In this document: piece after piece, positions 28,715 to 37,700 of the stretch
Numbering within the stretch: position 1 is the stretch's first letter
Layout of the letters: each line of letters begins with the position of its first letter
Assembly: GCF_019711195.1 (NCBI RefSeq)
Contig: NZ_CP081299.1
Span: forward strand, 5,614,501-5,678,500
Direction: 5' to 3'
DNA length: 64,000 bases
Origin: Dyadobacter sp. NIV53
GTDB lineage: Bacteria; Bacteroidota; Bacteroidia; Cytophagales; Spirosomataceae
The notes under the pieces: generated by a model
Told to the model about the DNA's origin: nothing
Database searches by the model: none
The model's input: only the letters and a program-made list of their open reading frames with translations
Made by a program: the position numbers and the translations under genes

Positions 28715-29476
28715 ATGAAAAGTAAAATTCTTCTCAGCGCATTACTCCTGATGTTGTCCGGTTCTGTATTCGCCCAAACTGATTCAACAGCGGTTACACC
28801 TGCCACTAAAAAATATACTTCCGGTTTTGCGGTTTTTGCTGAATTCGGACTGTTATCCAATAACAGTTTTACCGATATGCGCAAGCAGTTAAAATTGCTT
28901 GGAACAGAGCCATTCGGTTCACTGATGAGTTCTATTGTATTGGCAAAACGTATGGAATCGGATCGTTGGATTTCCGAGCACAGGCTTATTCTGATGAACA
29001 GTACAAAACCTAATAACGAAGTGGATAAAAAACGTGCTTCATTGTGGGGCGTAGGATTAGGATTCAATTTTGGGCCGAAATTGGTAAACACACCCAAATG
29101 GAATGTTTTTATCCCGATCGGAGTGGATGCCATGTTTTACAAACTTGGTATTAAAAGTAATTATTCAGCCAGCCTGACGAAAGTGATCAGCAGTCCTGCA
29201 AGCTATCAGGCTGTGAAGTTATATACAGGAAGTCTTAACCTGAATGCAGGTATCGGTGTGGATTATAAAACAGGTATCATGCCCAAGCATTTTGATAAGT
29301 TTTACATCAGCAGCAAACTCGCTTATCACTTACCAGTTGTAACTACCGGACAATGGCGTGGTGAAAATGTGCAGGTAACAGATGTGGATACATTCAAACC
29401 TAATCAGTTATATCTGAGCATTGGTATTGTTATGACGCCGAAAAGCAAACACGGTAAATGGGGTGGAATGAATTGA
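28715..29476 (+). CDS. Outer-membrane beta-barrel protein of unknown function
   Basis: This 253-residue protein has a signal peptide (MKSKILLSALLLMLSGSVFAQ). The mature part is a series of alternating polar/apolar strands with aromatic belts (SGFAVFAEFGLLSNN, ASLWGVGLGFNFGPKL, FYISSKLAYHLPV). It fits an 8- or 10-stranded barrel of the PorT/OmpA-like class. It lies on the opposite strand between nuoA and nuoB, splitting the complex I genes. A strong terminator follows its stop. Confidence 0.7.
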   Translation: MKSKILLSALLLMLSGSVFAQTDSTAVTPATKKYTSGFAVFAEFGLLSNNSFTDMRKQLKLLGTEPFGSLMSSIVLAKRMESDRWISEHRLILMNSTKPNNEVDKKRASLWGVGLGFNFGPKLVNTPKWNVFIPIGVDAMFYKLGIKSNYSASLTKVISSPASYQAVKLYTGSLNLNAGIGVDYKTGIMPKHFDKFYISSKLAYHLPVVTTGQWRGENVQVTDVDTFKPNQLYLSIGIVMTPKSKHGKWGGMN

Positions 29477-29500
29477 TAAGGTTATATAGTATTTAAATAT

Positions 29501-29540
29501 AAAAAGAGGAGCACGAATATTTTTTTGTGCTCCTCTTTTT
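29501..29540. terminator. Bidirectional intrinsic terminator
   Basis: A perfect 14-bp stem (AAAAAGAGGAGCAC at 29501-29514, GTGCTCCTCTTTTT at 29527-29540) has A and T runs on either side. It separates the barrel protein gene (plus) from nuoA (minus), which converge here. Confidence 0.9.
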
Positions 29541-29553
29541 GTATGGTATCAGA

Positions 29554-30024
29554 TTATTTCCTGCTGTATTTTTCATTCACTTTCAGATAAAGGTCTGCCG
29601 GAACAGGCGATTTTACTTCCGGGATCTGAGGTGTTGGCCTTACCCAGTCCAGATATCCTTTTGCCCATGCATAGGCTAATCCAAAACTAAGTATCCCAAC
29701 AAAAACGGCCATTTCAGCCATGGCAAACCAGCCCCATTGCCCGTTGGTCTGTGCTATCAGATCTTCATTTCCAAATACTACGGACCACGGAAAAAGAAAT
29801 AACAATTCTACTTCAAAAAGCACGAAAATGAGGGCAATGACATAAAAACGAACATTGAACTGGATATTCGCATTTCCTAGCGGATCTTCCCCCGATTCAT
29901 AAGTAGTAAGTTTTTCTTCATTCGGACGGTCCGGCCTGAGAAACCGGGCGATGGTTAACATCAGTGCTGTAAAAGCAATGGCAGCAATAATGAATAAAAA
30001 TATATATCCGAAATCGGTAAGCAT
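29554..30024 (-). CDS. nuoA: NADH-quinone oxidoreductase subunit A
   Basis: NuoA is a small three-helix membrane subunit of complex I. The conserved loop is present: KLTTYESGEDPLGNANIQFN and VRFYVIALIFVLFEVELLFL, with the acidic and cysteine-loop region in its ESG form. The ATG at 30024 (MLTDFGYIF) is preferred because the first membrane helix starts there and the 17 residues upstream are not family-like. The C-terminus is longer than in E. coli, with a Pro-rich tail. It is separated from nuoB by an opposite-strand gene and a bidirectional terminator, so it cannot be in the nuoBC transcript. Confidence 0.93.
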   Translation of the reverse strand: MLTDFGYIFLFIIAAIAFTALMLTIARFLRPDRPNEEKLTTYESGEDPLGNANIQFNVRFYVIALIFVLFEVELLFLFPWSVVFGNEDLIAQTNGQWGWFAMAEMAVFVGILSFGLAYAWAKGYLDWVRPTPQIPEVKSPVPADLYLKVNEKYSRK

Positions 30025-30101
30025 GATGCAAAAGTGAGTTTTTGCAAATCTAACGAATTTGACTTTGCCCGTCAAAAAAGCATCGCATGAAATGTGAACA
30101 C

Positions 30102-30989
30102 TTAAATCAGGCCAAGACTTTGTAAAATGGTACGTGAACTCAAAAGAATCACAAGGATACCGACAGTAAGCATTAATGGTTTACGCTTAATTTTTCCTAC
30201 TACCAAGGCTCCAACCGGTGCAGCTATTACACCGCCAACAATAAGGCCAAGCACAACCTGCCAGCTGTTTACACCATGAAAAATAAGAAAGGTAATACCG
30301 CTTGCAAACGTAATAGCAAATTCTGCTGCATTTACAGAGCCAATCGTGTAACGCGGATCACGTCCCTGCCCGAGTAAGGTAGAAGTTACGATTGGTCCCC
30401 ATCCACCACCGCCAATCGAATCCAGAAAACCGCCGGTAGCGGCCAGCAAACCAATTCTTTTTGTTTTATTTTTAACGAAGGTCTTTTTTATCGCTTTCCT
30501 GATAATAATTACTCCCAGCACGAGCATGTAAAACGCCATATACGGCTTGATCACATTGCCATCGATCACATCCGATAGCAGATAGGCACCCGTTATTGCT
30601 CCCAAAACACCAGGGATCAGCAGGCTTTTGAATAGTTTCTTATTAATGTTTTTAAACCGAAAGTGAGATATTGCTGATGCGCCGGTCGTAAACATTTCGG
30701 CTACGTGCACACTGGCACTGCTGACTGCCGGGGTAACACCCATGCTCAATAGAAATGATGTACAAGTTACACCATATGCCATTCCAAGGGCTCCATCAAC
30801 CAGCTGTGCGGCTAATCCAATTAAAAGATACAAGGCAAAATCGCTGCTTATAAATGTTTGGAATCCTTCCTGGGTAATTGGTACTGTACCATTAAAAATT
30901 AAAAGACCAATAAGTACCAATAGTAAACCAATAGGAATCAGCAGCCATATTCTGGATGGAAGCTTTAAGGAAAGAACTTTTGCAAGCAT
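30102..30989 (-). CDS. TauE/SafE-family transporter (sulfite/sulfonate exporter type)
   Basis: This membrane protein of about 295 residues has about eight helices and the internal duplication of the TauE/SafE family. The characteristic segments are LVDGALGMAYGVTCTSFLLS and GGFLDSIGGGGWGPIVTST. It probably exports a small organosulfur or other anion; the substrate is not predictable. ATG 30989 is preferred to 31022, since the first helix follows shortly after it. Confidence 0.87.
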   Translation of the reverse strand: MLAKVLSLKLPSRIWLLIPIGLLLVLIGLLIFNGTVPITQEGFQTFISSDFALYLLIGLAAQLVDGALGMAYGVTCTSFLLSMGVTPAVSSASVHVAEMFTTGASAISHFRFKNINKKLFKSLLIPGVLGAITGAYLLSDVIDGNVIKPYMAFYMLVLGVIIIRKAIKKTFVKNKTKRIGLLAATGGFLDSIGGGGWGPIVTSTLLGQGRDPRYTIGSVNAAEFAITFASGITFLIFHGVNSWQVVLGLIVGGVIAAPVGALVVGKIKRKPLMLTVGILVILLSSRTILQSLGLI

Positions 30990-31124
30990 ACTATTATTTT
31001 TTTCAGATAAACAGCGATGCACAAAAGTAAGAAAACTATCTAATCTACCAAACTTATAGAGTAATTTTCATGTAAATTTAATGTGTTTGAAAACCCGGGA
31101 GACAGGGAATGCAGGAACAATTTT

Positions 31125-32264
31125 TCAGAGGATACCAGTAATAAAATCGGTGTAGTTTTCGCGGGTGATCCAGTTTGTTTTGGCTTCCGGATAGGCTTCA
31201 ACGAAAGCCTTTGGGAATTTTACTTTACTATCACTCCATTTGAATTCATAAGCTGTTAGTTGTTCATCTTTTACTTCAAGCCAATCGAGTTCCTGCTGAT
31301 CATAGGTCCGCCAGAAGTAAGTGTATGCATAATTATTGGTGTAAGAATTATATTTCATACGTTCTGCTACCAGATAATTTTCCCAAAGTGCCCCAATATC
31401 CTGACGCTGGGAAATAGGTAAAAAGTTATTAATCAAAGTATTCCTGATCCCATTATCAAAAAAATACCATTTAGATGATTTTGTAACTTCTTTTCTAAGA
31501 TTGCGGCTGTACCCGCCGATACGAAAAATGATAAAAACCTTCGAGAATAAATCAAGATACCTCTCAACTGTACTTCTGTCGAGTTGCAACGATTTGGCCA
31601 GCTCATCCAACGAAACTTCCTGTCCCACCTGATGCGCAACCAGCTGCAGCAACTGGAGCATTTTATGGGAGTAGCGCACCTGCTCGTACATGAGGATGTC
31701 CTTAAGTAAATAAGCATTCACTAATTCTTTCAAATAAGCTGTTTGCTCATCAGTATTAAGAATCTGCAGTATATCCGGATAACTCCCAAAAACTAACCGG
31801 TTGTCCAGTTTTTCCTTCGTTTCCAGAAAGGTTTCACTCAATGATAATTCAAGTTGGGCTAATGGGAAAAGCTGAAAATTTATTTGTCTTCCAACCAGCG
31901 GTTCTCCGGTCTGGTTAGATAATTCGAATGCGAATGAGCCGCTGGTTAATATTGTTAATCCGGGAAAAGAATCAATAAGTAGCTTAAGGGATTTTCCAAT
32001 TTCAGGAACGGCCTGGGCTTCATCAATAATTAAAAGGTCTATTCCGGTAATCCAACGCTTAAATGATGAAACCCTGCGATTATTTAATAATTCAATAACA
32101 TCGAGATCTTCACCATTCATAAATAAAGAAGTGCCTTCAAAATCAGTTTTGATCTTATTCAGAATAAAAGTCTTTCCAACTCGTCGTGCGCCGGTTAATA
32201 CGACCACTTTATTGGAAGATATTTTACTCAGTATGGCAGGTAAAATATATCGTGAAAAGATCAT
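31125..32264 (-). CDS. DUF4143 AAA-type ATPase
   Basis: This 379-residue protein has an N-terminal P-loop ATPase domain: Walker A GARRVGKT (about residues 25-32), Walker B LLIIDEAQ and sensor ILTSGSF. The C-terminal DUF4143 domain (about 190-370) has a winged-helix-like part (LAKSLQLDRSTVERYLDL) and a PD-(D/E)XK-like end (WRTYDQQELDWLEVKDEQL, then AYEFKW). Such proteins are widespread, variable between strains, and of uncertain role; toxin-antitoxin-like or mobile behaviour has been suspected. Its start codon lies 8 bases from a perfect 58-bp palindrome. Confidence 0.85.
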   Translation of the reverse strand: MIFSRYILPAILSKISSNKVVVLTGARRVGKTFILNKIKTDFEGTSLFMNGEDLDVIELLNNRRVSSFKRWITGIDLLIIDEAQAVPEIGKSLKLLIDSFPGLTILTSGSFAFELSNQTGEPLVGRQINFQLFPLAQLELSLSETFLETKEKLDNRLVFGSYPDILQILNTDEQTAYLKELVNAYLLKDILMYEQVRYSHKMLQLLQLVAHQVGQEVSLDELAKSLQLDRSTVERYLDLFSKVFIIFRIGGYSRNLRKEVTKSSKWYFFDNGIRNTLINNFLPISQRQDIGALWENYLVAERMKYNSYTNNYAYTYFWRTYDQQELDWLEVKDEQLTAYEFKWSDSKVKFPKAFVEAYPEAKTNWITRENYTDFITGIL

Positions 32265-32271
32265 TTAGCTA

Positions 32272-32329
32272 AATTGGTTGGTTAAACCCGACGAATTTAG
32301 CTAAATTCGTCGGGTTTAACCAACCAATT
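32272..32329. repeat. Perfect 58-bp palindrome in front of the DUF4143 ATPase gene
   Basis: The arms 32272-32298 and 32303-32329 are exact reverse complements (27 bp) around the self-complementary centre AGCT. It is therefore a loopless 58-bp palindrome. The 12-mer TTTAGCTAAATT at its centre (32296-32307) recurs at 32264-32275, overlapping the ATPase start codon. There is no T-tract, so it is not an ordinary terminator. It could be an operator, an mRNA hairpin that masks the start, or an end of a mobile element. Confidence 0.9.
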
Positions 32330-32369
32330 AATGAAAAATAGATGTTTGTAACTTTAATTCAACTTTCCT

Positions 32370-33398
32370 TCATCCAATAGCTTTTTCCTTCAAAATTGTT
32401 TTTTTCAAAAGATTTACTGCCATTAAACTTCTGGCACCGCTGCGGCAATAAAAGATAACAGTTTTGTCGGCAGGCATTTTTGTGATATTTTCTGCCAGTT
32501 CCGGCAATGGTATATTGATTCCGCCAACAAAATCTTCTTCATATTCATATTCTTCCCTCACATCAATCAGCATCAAACTGTCAGGATCAGATTGCTGTAA
32601 GTGTTCGAAATCGTCAAATGAAATTTCTTCTGAGCTTTTACTTTGGGTTACAACAGGGTTATGAATGATTTTTGGAGTGTTTAAATTTACACTTCTTTCG
32701 AAGAGAAAAATATTGGTTTCGTTCGTTAATGAATTGATCACCATTAATTTACCCGAAAGAGGTTCTCCAATTCCACAGATTATTTTAATTGCTTCATTGG
32801 CCATGTAAGTTCCAATAATGCCAGGGAGAATTCCGATCACACCCGCTTCGGCACAATTATCACCTTCTTCTGCTTCCGGAAAAAGACAGCGGTAAGTTGG
32901 GCCGCCCTTATAATTAAATACTGAAAGCTGACCTTCAAAACGAAGAATGGAGCCGAAAACCAATGATTTATCCAATTCTACACAAGTATCATTAGCAAGA
33001 TAACGTGTCGGGAAATTATCTGAACCGTCAATTACCAAATCATAATTCGCAATGATAGCGGATGCATTTTCACTGTCCAGCCGGAGAGGAAAAATATTGA
33101 AATTTATAAAAGGATTAGAAAGCGATAATTTTTCTCTGGCAGTTTGAGCTTTGCCTTTTCCAATATCTTCCGCAGAATACAAAATCTGCCGGTGCAGGTT
33201 GCTAATTGTTACAATATCATCATCAACGATGCCAATGGTACCCACTCCGCCGGCAGTAAGATATTGCAGCACAGGACAGCCCAAACCACCTGCACCAATA
33301 ACCAGCACTTTGGCAGCTTTCAGTTTTTCCTGTCCTGAAAGTCCTAACTCAGGTAAAATAATCTGGCGGCTATATCGCTTGCGTTCTTCTGGTTCCAT
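32370..33398 (-). CDS. MoeB/ThiF-type adenylyltransferase fused to a rhodanese domain
   Basis: Enzymes of this family adenylate the C-terminal Gly of MoaD/ThiS-like carriers for molybdopterin or thiamine sulfur transfer. The N-terminal domain has the nucleotide loop VIGAGGLGCPVLQY, the NLHRQ motif and IDGSDNFPTRYLAND. The rhodanese domain (about residues 240-340) has LIDVREEYEYEEDF and the active loop CRSGARS. Two oddities are seen. The zinc cysteines of MoeB are mostly missing (PTYRC instead of PCYRC, and no later CxxC). The rhodanese also stops soon after its active loop; a T7 run at 32399-32405 could hide a frame error there. Confidence 0.87.
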   Translation of the reverse strand: MEPEERKRYSRQIILPELGLSGQEKLKAAKVLVIGAGGLGCPVLQYLTAGGVGTIGIVDDDIVTISNLHRQILYSAEDIGKGKAQTAREKLSLSNPFINFNIFPLRLDSENASAIIANYDLVIDGSDNFPTRYLANDTCVELDKSLVFGSILRFEGQLSVFNYKGGPTYRCLFPEAEEGDNCAEAGVIGILPGIIGTYMANEAIKIICGIGEPLSGKLMVINSLTNETNIFLFERSVNLNTPKIIHNPVVTQSKSSEEISFDDFEHLQQSDPDSLMLIDVREEYEYEEDFVGGINIPLPELAENITKMPADKTVIFYCRSGARSLMAVNLLKKTILKEKAIG

Positions 33399-33621
33399 GT
33401 TTAATATAGCTTTTTGCGGTTGGTTTGTGGCCTTTTTTATGCTTCTGGTTTCAGGTTAACACAGAACGGGTAATTTTAATTTTATGAGCACCACCAAAAA
33501 TCAGTATACAAGGCGCGTATATTTTAAACCGTGGGGCATGGTTTTGATTGTTGACCTTTGGAGAAATGGAAGTCCCGAATTTTAAACTAAATGTTCATGA
33601 TTGCCACTCACAGCTATTTTG

Positions 33622-34251
33622 TCACGGCATATATAAACCATTTTTAATTGCCAGTACCACCAGGTCTATAGTGCGGTTTACATCCATTTTGCGCATAGTC
33701 CTTCGTATAAAATGATGAATTGTATGGAGGCTTAATCCCATTTTAGCAGCAATTTCCTTGGGCGTAGCTCCCTGGCAAATTTGAATCAATACTTCATTTT
33801 CTCTTGTAGAAAGTTTGTAACTCAGCGGTTCATCAATGAACATATTATGTACCAGTTTTTCCTTCATGGAATGGCTGATATAGCGACCACCGTTCAAAGC
33901 CATCAGTATAGCTTCCAGCAGTTCGTCTATTGTTACATCTTTGGTTACGTACCCCGAAGCACCGGCACTAAAAACTTCTTTCACCAATTCAGGCTCCATA
34001 AGGGATGTAAGTACTATAAACTTTGTTTTTGGCAGCTTTGAAATGCTTAATGTGATCAAATCCAATGCATTCATACCTGGCATCATGTAATCTACTAATA
34101 CCAAATCCGGCTGTGTATCCGTAAACTTTTCCATCAGGAATTCTTCAGCACTGTAGAATACAGAAACCATTTTGACGTCCTGTTCTTTTAGCAGCTGGTT
34201 CATCAGCCCCTGGGCCACAAGCTTGTGGTCGTCAATAATACATAGGTTCAT
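33622..34251 (-). CDS. LuxR/NarL-type response regulator
   Basis: The receiver domain starts at ATG 34251 (MNLCIIDDHKLVAQGL). The phospho-acceptor Asp is in PDLVLVDYMMPG and the conserved Lys is in SGYVTKDVT. The C-terminal LuxR HTH reads LSTRENEVLIQICQGATPKE followed by LSLHTIHHFIRR. It probably binds DNA after phosphorylation. A TPR sensor kinase of the matching NarX/HisKA_3 class lies at 38314-40316, on the far side of the T9SS adhesin gene, and is the likely partner. The upstream TTG at 34260 is less likely as the start. Confidence 0.9.
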   Translation of the reverse strand: MNLCIIDDHKLVAQGLMNQLLKEQDVKMVSVFYSAEEFLMEKFTDTQPDLVLVDYMMPGMNALDLITLSISKLPKTKFIVLTSLMEPELVKEVFSAGASGYVTKDVTIDELLEAILMALNGGRYISHSMKEKLVHNMFIDEPLSYKLSTRENEVLIQICQGATPKEIAAKMGLSLHTIHHFIRRTMRKMDVNRTIDLVVLAIKNGLYMP

Positions 34252-34703
34252 TTGTGGCAATTTTTAACGACAACATAGCGGATAATCAGTTTAATTCCTT
34301 AGTATCCAATCTGGTCATTTTGGTTAATAGTTATAATGTGTTTATCCATAAAAGTAGCTATTAGTATTATACGTTTTGCAAACATCGCATGTTTTTTGCA
34401 TCAACATAGCGCAATTGTGCGATATGACATCCTGTTACATTTTGAGCCGTTTTTGGATAAATATTGGGACATATTTTGAATAGCATTCAACATAACTTTG
34501 CACAAGCAAAACAGTACTGTAAATCCCCGAAAATTAAGTATTCTTTATTCCTATTATAAAACTGCAAAGAACTGAATTGTGCGACTAATCCGTTAATGAC
34601 GCCAGTTCAGAAAAATGGCCGGGCAACTCGTATCAAGAAAAATTGCAGATTTTTTTAAAATAATTTCCACGTAAACAATCCACACACTAAACAAGTAGAA
34701 AGA
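34252..34703. other. Divergent upstream region of the T9SS adhesin gene
   Basis: About 450 bases lie between the response regulator (minus) and the short ORF ahead of the adhesin (plus). The stretch is AT-rich and carries no protein-like frame. A candidate promoter box at 34493-34500 is listed separately. Control of both sides by the regulator encoded here would be natural, but no operator was recognised. Confidence 0.4.
34493..34500 (+). promoter_or_regulatory. Candidate Bacteroidota -7 box for the T9SS adhesin
   Basis: TAACTTTG matches TAnnTTTG exactly. A TTTG lies at 34475-34478, closer than the usual -33 spacing. It would give a leader of about 200 bases to the short ORF and about 280 bases to the adhesin ATG. 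Confidence 0.35.
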
Positions 34704-34775
34704 ATGAAACCATTATACGCACGCGAAGAAAATTTTAATACCCTCAGTAAAATCCAATCAACTAAAAGCAAGTAA
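34704..34775 (+). CDS. 23-codon ORF directly upstream of the adhesin gene (possible leader peptide)
   Basis: ATG 34704 to TAA 34773-34775 encodes MKPLYAREENFNTLSKIQSTK plus two residues. It ends 5 bases before the adhesin ATG, a spacing typical of translational coupling. It has no signal or membrane segment. It may be a leader peptide or chance; the low complexity argues for caution. Confidence 0.3.
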   Translation: MKPLYAREENFNTLSKIQSTKSK

Positions 34776-34780
34776 AAAGT

Positions 34781-37700
34781 ATGAAAAATCACTACACACA
34801 TGGTCAAAATGATGAATCGTTTCTGGATCATTTTAACCCGTTGAAAACGGGGCATAATCGCAAACTATTTTCAGTATTTAACCTAAACCTGGTTGGTAAG
34901 CAAGGTTTGATTATCATGCTGGCAATGCTCTTTAGTACGGCAGGTTTCAGTGCCGACAGGTATATTAAATTCGGGTCAAGCGGAGGTGGGACAACGTGGA
35001 CAGACGCCGCCAACCAGAGTAATCTGTCTGCCTTTGTGAATGCAGGTCATAACGTTTATGTGGCGGCTGGCACTTACACCGTTACGAATTTGCTTACCGG
35101 GGCTGGGCCTTTTTTTATAAGTGGAGGTTATCCCACCAACGCTACCGGCACCGATAAAACTGGGTATAACCCAACAGCGAATGTAACCACATTTAGCCCG
35201 AGTGGCAGCGCAAGGATTCTGGGAAGCCGAACTGGAACAAGTACGACTCTAACTGTATATGGTGTCAAATTTACCGGTGGCGTCGGATCGGGTGGCGGGG
35301 GAGTTTTGTCTTTGAACACAGCGGGAAGTGGAACCTCTGTAATTAAGTTTTATGATTGTACCGTAATTGGAAATTCATCAAGCGGGGGTACAACTCCGGG
35401 TGGTGCATTTAGGGTTTTAAGCCGTGTAGCGAATACTTCGGATAACATTCTGTTTAGCAATTGTTATTTTGAGAATAATATTGCGAATGGTACAACCAAT
35501 GGAGGTGGCGCAATGGGGTTCCAGGCTGAAACTGGTACAACTCTGATCACTGATTGCAAGTTTGTCACCAATAAAGCATTGGGAAGTGGAAGCAGTGGTG
35601 GCGGAGCTATCCATGCAAGCAGCGGAATGAATTTTACCGTTACGAAAAGTTATTTCTGCGAGAATAGCACTTCAACCGGGACCGAGGGAGGAGCAATAAA
35701 AACCACTAATATGTCGCCTCCCAGTCTAATAAGCTTCTCAACTTTCAAAAACAATTCGAGTAACAACGGATTTGCACTATACACAGAGAGCACAGTTTTG
35801 AAGAGTATTACTACCTGGAACAATTTCCGTAATGGCACTGGTGCGGGAACACGTATTGAAGTTATCTCTAACGGTGATTTGACCGATAGCTTTTTGTACT
35901 ATGACCAGAGTCAGTACAGCTATGTAGCAACCAGCAACACCTTTGATACGCAAACCAACCCGGCCAACGAACCCGGTCCTGTTGGAAGCTGCCCAACTGC
36001 AATCACCCCGGTATGCGTAACCCCATCCCAGCCAACCTTGGGAACTGTTACCCAGCCAACCTGTTTGTCAACGACCGGAAGTTTCAGCATTACCAACTAT
36101 GATGCAGCGGTGACATATTCGGTATCACCGTCAACAGGCGTAACGGTTTCGGGAAGTGGTGTGGTAACGGCTCCGGCCGGGAGTTATACGGTCACTGCGG
36201 CTGATGGCGCCTGCGTTTCAAGTGCTTCTGCCAGCGTAACGGTCAATGCACAGCCAACAACTCTGGCCCAGCCCAAGTTAAGCCCGGTTACCCAGCCCAC
36301 CTGCTCTGTAACAGCGGGCAGCTTTACGATCACCAATTATGATGCAAGCTACACTTACACCGTTTCGCCTTCTGCCGGTGTGACGGTTTCGGCAGGTTCG
36401 GTAACCGCTCCCGCAGGAAGTTATACGGTCACTGCCACTTCGGGGACCTGTACTTCACCCGCATCGGCGAGTGCAACGGTCAATGCCCAGCCGGCAACAC
36501 CAGCACAACCCACGCTGAGCGCGGTGACGCAGCCGACCTGTTCGGTAAGTACGGGTAGTTTTACGATTGCGAATCACAATCCAGGCTATACATACACTAT
36601 TTCGCCATCCACAGGCGTAACAATTTCCGGAGATGCAGTAACGGCACCCGCCGGAAGTTACACATTGACTGCGACTTTGGGAGCCTGCACCTCAGTGGGA
36701 TCTGCGGGTGTAACCGTAAATTCGCAGCCATCAACGCCTGCACAGCCAACACTGGGAACGGTAACGCAGCCAACCTGTACAGTAACTACGGGGAGTTTTG
36801 AGATCACCAATTACGATCCTTCCTACACATACACCGTTTCTCCGTCAGCCGGGGTAACCGTTTCCGGGAGCACTATAACAGCACCAGCCGGAACATATTC
36901 AGTAACAGCCACATCCGCAGCAGCTTGCAGTTCACCTGCTTCTGCCAGCACAACCGTTGATGCACAGCCAACTGCATTGGCCCAGCCAACCATTGGTACT
37001 GTAACGCAGCCAACCTGCACAGTGGCAACAGGAAGTTTCACGATCGCAAACTACGATGCAACATACAGCTATGCAGTGTCACCATCTGCCGGAACCAGTA
37101 TTTCGGGTAATACAATTACCGTTCCGACCGGATCCTATACCATTACCGCCACATCGGGAACCTGTTCTTCGCCGGCTTCTGCCAGTGTGGTTATCACTGC
37201 GCCAACAGTGGACCTTGGCGGAACAGTTTACGAAGACAACACATTACTTTCGGACGGTATCAACGGCACAGAGTTGAACGGAACGAGTTTGGGCCTTTAT
37301 GTTACTTTGTTTCAGGGAAGCACACAAATTGATGTGCAGCCTGTGGATGCAAGCGGGAACTACCTGTTCAGCGGCAAACCACAGGGTACTTACAAACTCG
37401 TACTGGGGACCACTTCAACAGGGTCTGCGGTAAAAGAACTGCCGGCCGGCTATTACACATTAGGTGAGGGCGGCCCGGTAACAGCTGGTGTTTCGGCAGG
37501 GGACGGAACAGCAAACGGAGAGACATCTGTTACAGCCAATTGTGCCGGAATTACCTATGAAACGTTAAGGGTTGCTGCCGATGTGAGCTATCTGTCCAAT
37601 AATTTCGGATTGACCACCACACCACTTCCTGTCACGCTCATCAGTTTCGAGGCCAGACTTGCCGAAGGAAAAGTAAATTTGACCTGGAAAACAGCGAGCG

